This document shows, in pieces, positions 4,629 to 7,282 of a stretch of DNA of 7,282 bases (positions are counted from its first letter, which is position 1; each line of letters begins with the position of its first letter). This DNA is from JAZDLC01 sp043802345. Its GTDB lineage: Bacteria > Planctomycetota > B15-G4 > JADJEK01. A model generated the notes under the pieces. It was not told the origin of the DNA, searched no databases, and saw nothing but the letters and a program-made list of their open reading frames with translations. Made by a program: the position numbers and the translations under genes. The stretch spans positions 1 through 7,282 of the forward strand of contig JAZDLC010000469.1 of NCBI GenBank assembly GCA_043802345.1, given 5' to 3'.

Positions 4629-7282
4629 ATGATGAAACTCGCAGCTTTTCTGTTCAGTCTGTTTTCCTCCCTCCCGCTGATCGCGGGGGCCGGCGAGACG
4701 GTGCACCATCGGATGCAGATCCGCCTCGACCCCGCGCTGCATCGGCTCGAGGTGACGGACCGGCTGGAGCTTCCGGAGTCTCTCCGTCTGGAAGGAGCGA
4801 GCTTCGTGCTGAACGCCGCCCTGCAGCTGGACGGCGAAGGAGAACTCTTCGCGCAGCTTCCGGCGCTCGGGGTGAAGGAGGCTGCCGGAATCAACGGTCC
4901 CGGGGAGGAGAGTGACATCAGCGAGAGGGTGAGGCGCTACCAGCCGCGGCAGCCCCTCGGGGAAGGTTCGCTCGTTCTGTCATATGGTGGGGCCATCGAC
5001 TTCGGGCTGTCGGACCAGAAGGAGGAGTACACCCGGGGCTTTCGCGAGACGGATGGCGTGGTGGGCCAGGAGGGAATCTACCTCTCCTCCTCGGGACACT
5101 GGTATCCGGTGTTCGCCGACGAACTCCACACGTTCGAGATCGAGGTCGCGCTCCCCGATGGGTGGCATGTCATCAGCCAGGGCGACGGAACCTCCGGGGA
5201 TCAGGAGGGGCGGGCTCGCTGGACCAGCCAGGAGGGCATGGACGAGATCTACCTGGTGGGCGGTCCTCTCGTCCGATACCAGGACGCGGCCGGAGCGGTG
5301 GAGACCCTCGTCTATCTGCACGAGCGGGATGACGCCCTGGCGGCGAAGTACCTGGGCGCCACCGCGCAGTACATCGAAATGTACCGGGGGCTGATCGGGC
5401 CGTATCCGTACGGGAAGTTCGCCCTGGTGGAGAACTTCTGGGAGACGGGATACGGCATGCCGTCGTTCACGCTGCTGGGTCCCACCGTGATCAGGTTGCC
5501 GTTCATCCTGCACTCCTCCTATCCGCACGAAATCCTCCACAACTGGTGGGGAAACTCGGTCTTCGTGGATTACGAGTCGGGGAACTGGTGCGAGGGGCTG
5601 ACCGCGTACATGGCGGACCATCTGATCCAGGAGCAGCGCGGCCGGGGAGAGGAGTATCGCCGGGGCACGCTCCAGAAGTACCGGGACTACGTCAAGGAAG
5701 GGCGGGACTTCCCCCTCTCCGAATTCCGGTCCCGGCACAGCGCGGCCACCGAGGCGGTCGGGTACGGGAAGGCGCTGATGGGATTCCACATGCTCCGGCG
5801 GATGGTCGGCGATGACGGCTTCCGCGGCGTGCTGGCCCGGTTCTACCGCACGTATCGGGGTCGGCGGGCATCGTTCCAGGATCTCAGAGCCGGCTTCGAG
5901 GAGGCGGTTGGTGAGGAGCTTGGCTGGTTCTTCGATCAGTGGGTCGACCGCACGGGGGCGGCGGCCCTCGCTCTCGGGGAAGTGGCGGTACAAGAGGAGG
6001 GACCGGTGTGGAAGATCAGCTTCCAACTGACCCAGACCCAGGCCGGCGAACCGTACCTTCTCGACGTGCCGGTCCAGGTCCTCGGGGAGGGCGGCGCGGA
6101 GCTCTCTACCGTGCGGATGTCCGCGAAGAGCGAACGGTTCGAGCTCTCGTTGGGCGAGCGTCCGTGGAAGCTCGAGATCGATGCGGCGTTTGATCTGTTC
6201 CGCCTGCTCGACCCGCGGGAGACGCCTCCCTCCATCGGACAGATCTTCGGCGAGGCAGACGTTCTCGCGCTGCTGCCCGCGGCCGCGTCCGCGGTACGGC
6301 AGGAAGGGTACAGAAGACTCCTTCAAGGCTGGCGCAGCGACAACCACCTGGTGGAGATCCGGCTCGACGATGAGCTGGATTCGCTCCCGGAGGACCGCGC
6401 GATCTGGGTCCTCGGGAGCGAGAACCGTTTCGCGAAGGAGCTGTTCGGTCCCTATAGCCCGCTCGACCTGGAATGGACCGCGGATCGGCTCACCCTGGCG
6501 GAGGAGTCGGCCCCGCTCGAGAACCACTCATTCGTCGTTGTTTGCAGGCACCCGGCCTGCCTGGAGAAGGCTGTCGGCTGGATCGTGGTGGAGCCGGCGG
6601 AAGCTTTCGCCGGCATGGGCCGCAAGCTGCCGCACTACGGGAAGTACTCGTATCTCGCCTTTGAGGGGGACGAGCCGACCAACGTGATCAAGGGGCAGTG
6701 GGCGGCAACCGACTCGCCGCTTGCGGCAGTTCTGGACCGGCGGGCCGCGCAGCCGGTCCAGGGTCCGCCGGAGCGCACAGCGCTGGCGGAACTGCCTCCG
6801 GTCTTCTCGGTCCGCTCGCTGGAAAAGCATGTGGCGTTCCTCTCGTCGGAAGAACTGGAAGGGAGAGGCGTGGGAAGCACGGGCCTGGACCAGGCAGCGG
6901 AGTATGTCGTCCAGCAGTTCCAGGAGGCCGGGTTGAAGCCGGGCGGGGAGGACGGCACCTGGTTCCAGGAATTCACCGTGCCCGAGGGGCCGGATGGCCG
7001 GCCGGTGAAAACCCGCAACATCGTCGGGTACCTGGAGGGTTCGAACCCGGAGTGGAAGAGCCGGTCGGCCGTGGTCTGCGCGCACTACGACCATCTCGGG
7101 CGGGGCTGGCCCGACGTCCATCAGGGGGACGAGGGGAAGATCCACCCTGGCGCGGATGACAACGCCAGCGGTGTGGCGGTGCTGATCGAGTTGGCCAGGA
7201 ACCTGGCCCAGGGCGCCCCGCCTTCGCGCAACCTGGTCTTCGTGGCCTTCAGCGCGGAGGAGGCCGGGTTGCTCGGCTCGCG
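4629..7282 (+). CDS. secreted M1-type / M28-type metallopeptidase fusion (partial)
   Basis: 884 residues visible, open at the right edge. Start ATG 4629 has AAGG seven bases upstream; ATG 4632 is the alternative. Residues 1-21 are a signal peptide (MMKLAAFLFSLFSSLPLIAGA) without a lipobox. An M1-like gluzincin domain follows: VENFWE at 267-272, then GYGMPS at 274-279 where M1 enzymes have GxMEN; zinc motif HEILH at 300-304 with third ligand Glu322; Tyr379 in VGYGKALM as the likely transition-state tyrosine; and LGWFFDQWV at 431-439. Residues about 535-700 form a mixed region without a recognised fold, containing LPHYGKYSYLAF at 667-678. From about 728 an M28 aminopeptidase domain begins: His819 in HYDHLG, bridging Asp844 in GADDNASG, and Glu877-Glu878 in FSAEEAGLLGS (base and zinc ligand). 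The last M28 ligands lie beyond the window. It probably trims peptides outside the cytoplasm as a nutrient-scavenging exopeptidase; specificity is not predictable here. Confidence 0.9.
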   Translation, partial: MMKLAAFLFSLFSSLPLIAGAGETVHHRMQIRLDPALHRLEVTDRLELPESLRLEGASFVLNAALQLDGEGELFAQLPALGVKEAAGINGPGEESDISERVRRYQPRQPLGEGSLVLSYGGAIDFGLSDQKEEYTRGFRETDGVVGQEGIYLSSSGHWYPVFADELHTFEIEVALPDGWHVISQGDGTSGDQEGRARWTSQEGMDEIYLVGGPLVRYQDAAGAVETLVYLHERDDALAAKYLGATAQYIEMYRGLIGPYPYGKFALVENFWETGYGMPSFTLLGPTVIRLPFILHSSYPHEILHNWWGNSVFVDYESGNWCEGLTAYMADHLIQEQRGRGEEYRRGTLQKYRDYVKEGRDFPLSEFRSRHSAATEAVGYGKALMGFHMLRRMVGDDGFRGVLARFYRTYRGRRASFQDLRAGFEEAVGEELGWFFDQWVDRTGAAALALGEVAVQEEGPVWKISFQLTQTQAGEPYLLDVPVQVLGEGGAELSTVRMSAKSERFELSLGERPWKLEIDAAFDLFRLLDPRETPPSIGQIFGEADVLALLPAAASAVRQEGYRRLLQGWRSDNHLVEIRLDDELDSLPEDRAIWVLGSENRFAKELFGPYSPLDLEWTADRLTLAEESAPLENHSFVVVCRHPACLEKAVGWIVVEPAEAFAGMGRKLPHYGKYSYLAFEGDEPTNVIKGQWAATDSPLAAVLDRRAAQPVQGPPERTALAELPPVFSVRSLEKHVAFLSSEELEGRGVGSTGLDQAAEYVVQQFQEAGLKPGGEDGTWFQEFTVPEGPDGRPVKTRNIVGYLEGSNPEWKSRSAVVCAHYDHLGRGWPDVHQGDEGKIHPGADDNASGVAVLIELARNLAQGAPPSRNLVFVAFSAEEAGLLGS

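Noticed and set aside
4980..6527. 515-codon minus-strand open frame opposite the peptidase gene
   Set aside because: Its composition is Arg/Pro/Leu/Glu-rich with no motif, while the plus strand carries unmistakable M1 motifs across the same bases.

Overview
The window is GC-rich bacterial DNA (by eye in the mid-60s percent G+C) whose coding frames strongly prefer G or C at the third codon position. No rRNA, tRNA, transposase or CRISPR array is visible. The mix of a secreted parallel beta-helix protein, a large secreted metallopeptidase fused to a second peptidase, and orphan signalling proteins recalls environmental lineages such as Eisenbacteria-like or other FCB/Myxococcota-like bacteria. 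That placement is only an impression from gene style; nothing here fixes the phylum.

Layout, left to right. (1) 1-642, minus strand: the N-terminal 214 codons of a type-1 ABC exporter (membrane domain fused to ATPase), running off the left edge. (2) about 784-1515, plus strand: a headless copy of a beta-helix protein, with no start signal and no signal peptide. (3) 1555-1602: a perfect 22-bp-stem hairpin separating that copy from the next gene. (4) 1700-3406: the full-length 568-residue secreted beta-helix protein, with a strong ribosome binding site. (5) 3583-3972: a single-domain STAS protein (anti-sigma factor antagonist type). (6) 4145-4534: a stand-alone receiver-domain response regulator. 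(7) 4629 to the right edge: a secreted protein joining an M1-type (gluzincin) peptidase domain to an M28-type aminopeptidase domain, truncated by the window edge just after the M28 Glu-Glu motif.

The two beta-helix copies are tandem paralogues. They end at the same residue and are collinear without gaps over the last 166 residues. They differ by one in-frame block of 144 residues that carries six coil motifs, so the length change respects the coil architecture. The upstream copy looks decapitated. The STAS and receiver proteins are adjacent, both 129 residues long and on the same strand, but no kinase, anti-sigma factor or phosphatase is visible, so their partners must lie elsewhere. The peptidase gene has the best promoter in the window (TTGACG, 17 nt, AATACT), and an 8-bp inverted repeat brackets its -10 box. 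A shared pathway for the seven genes cannot be shown from this sequence. Most are separated by 90-180 nt and are probably separate transcription units.

The points most worth following are the M1-M28 fusion with its unusual M1 active-site motifs, the coil-unit indel between the beta-helix paralogues, and the dyad over the peptidase promoter. No clearly new defence or mobile system is visible.
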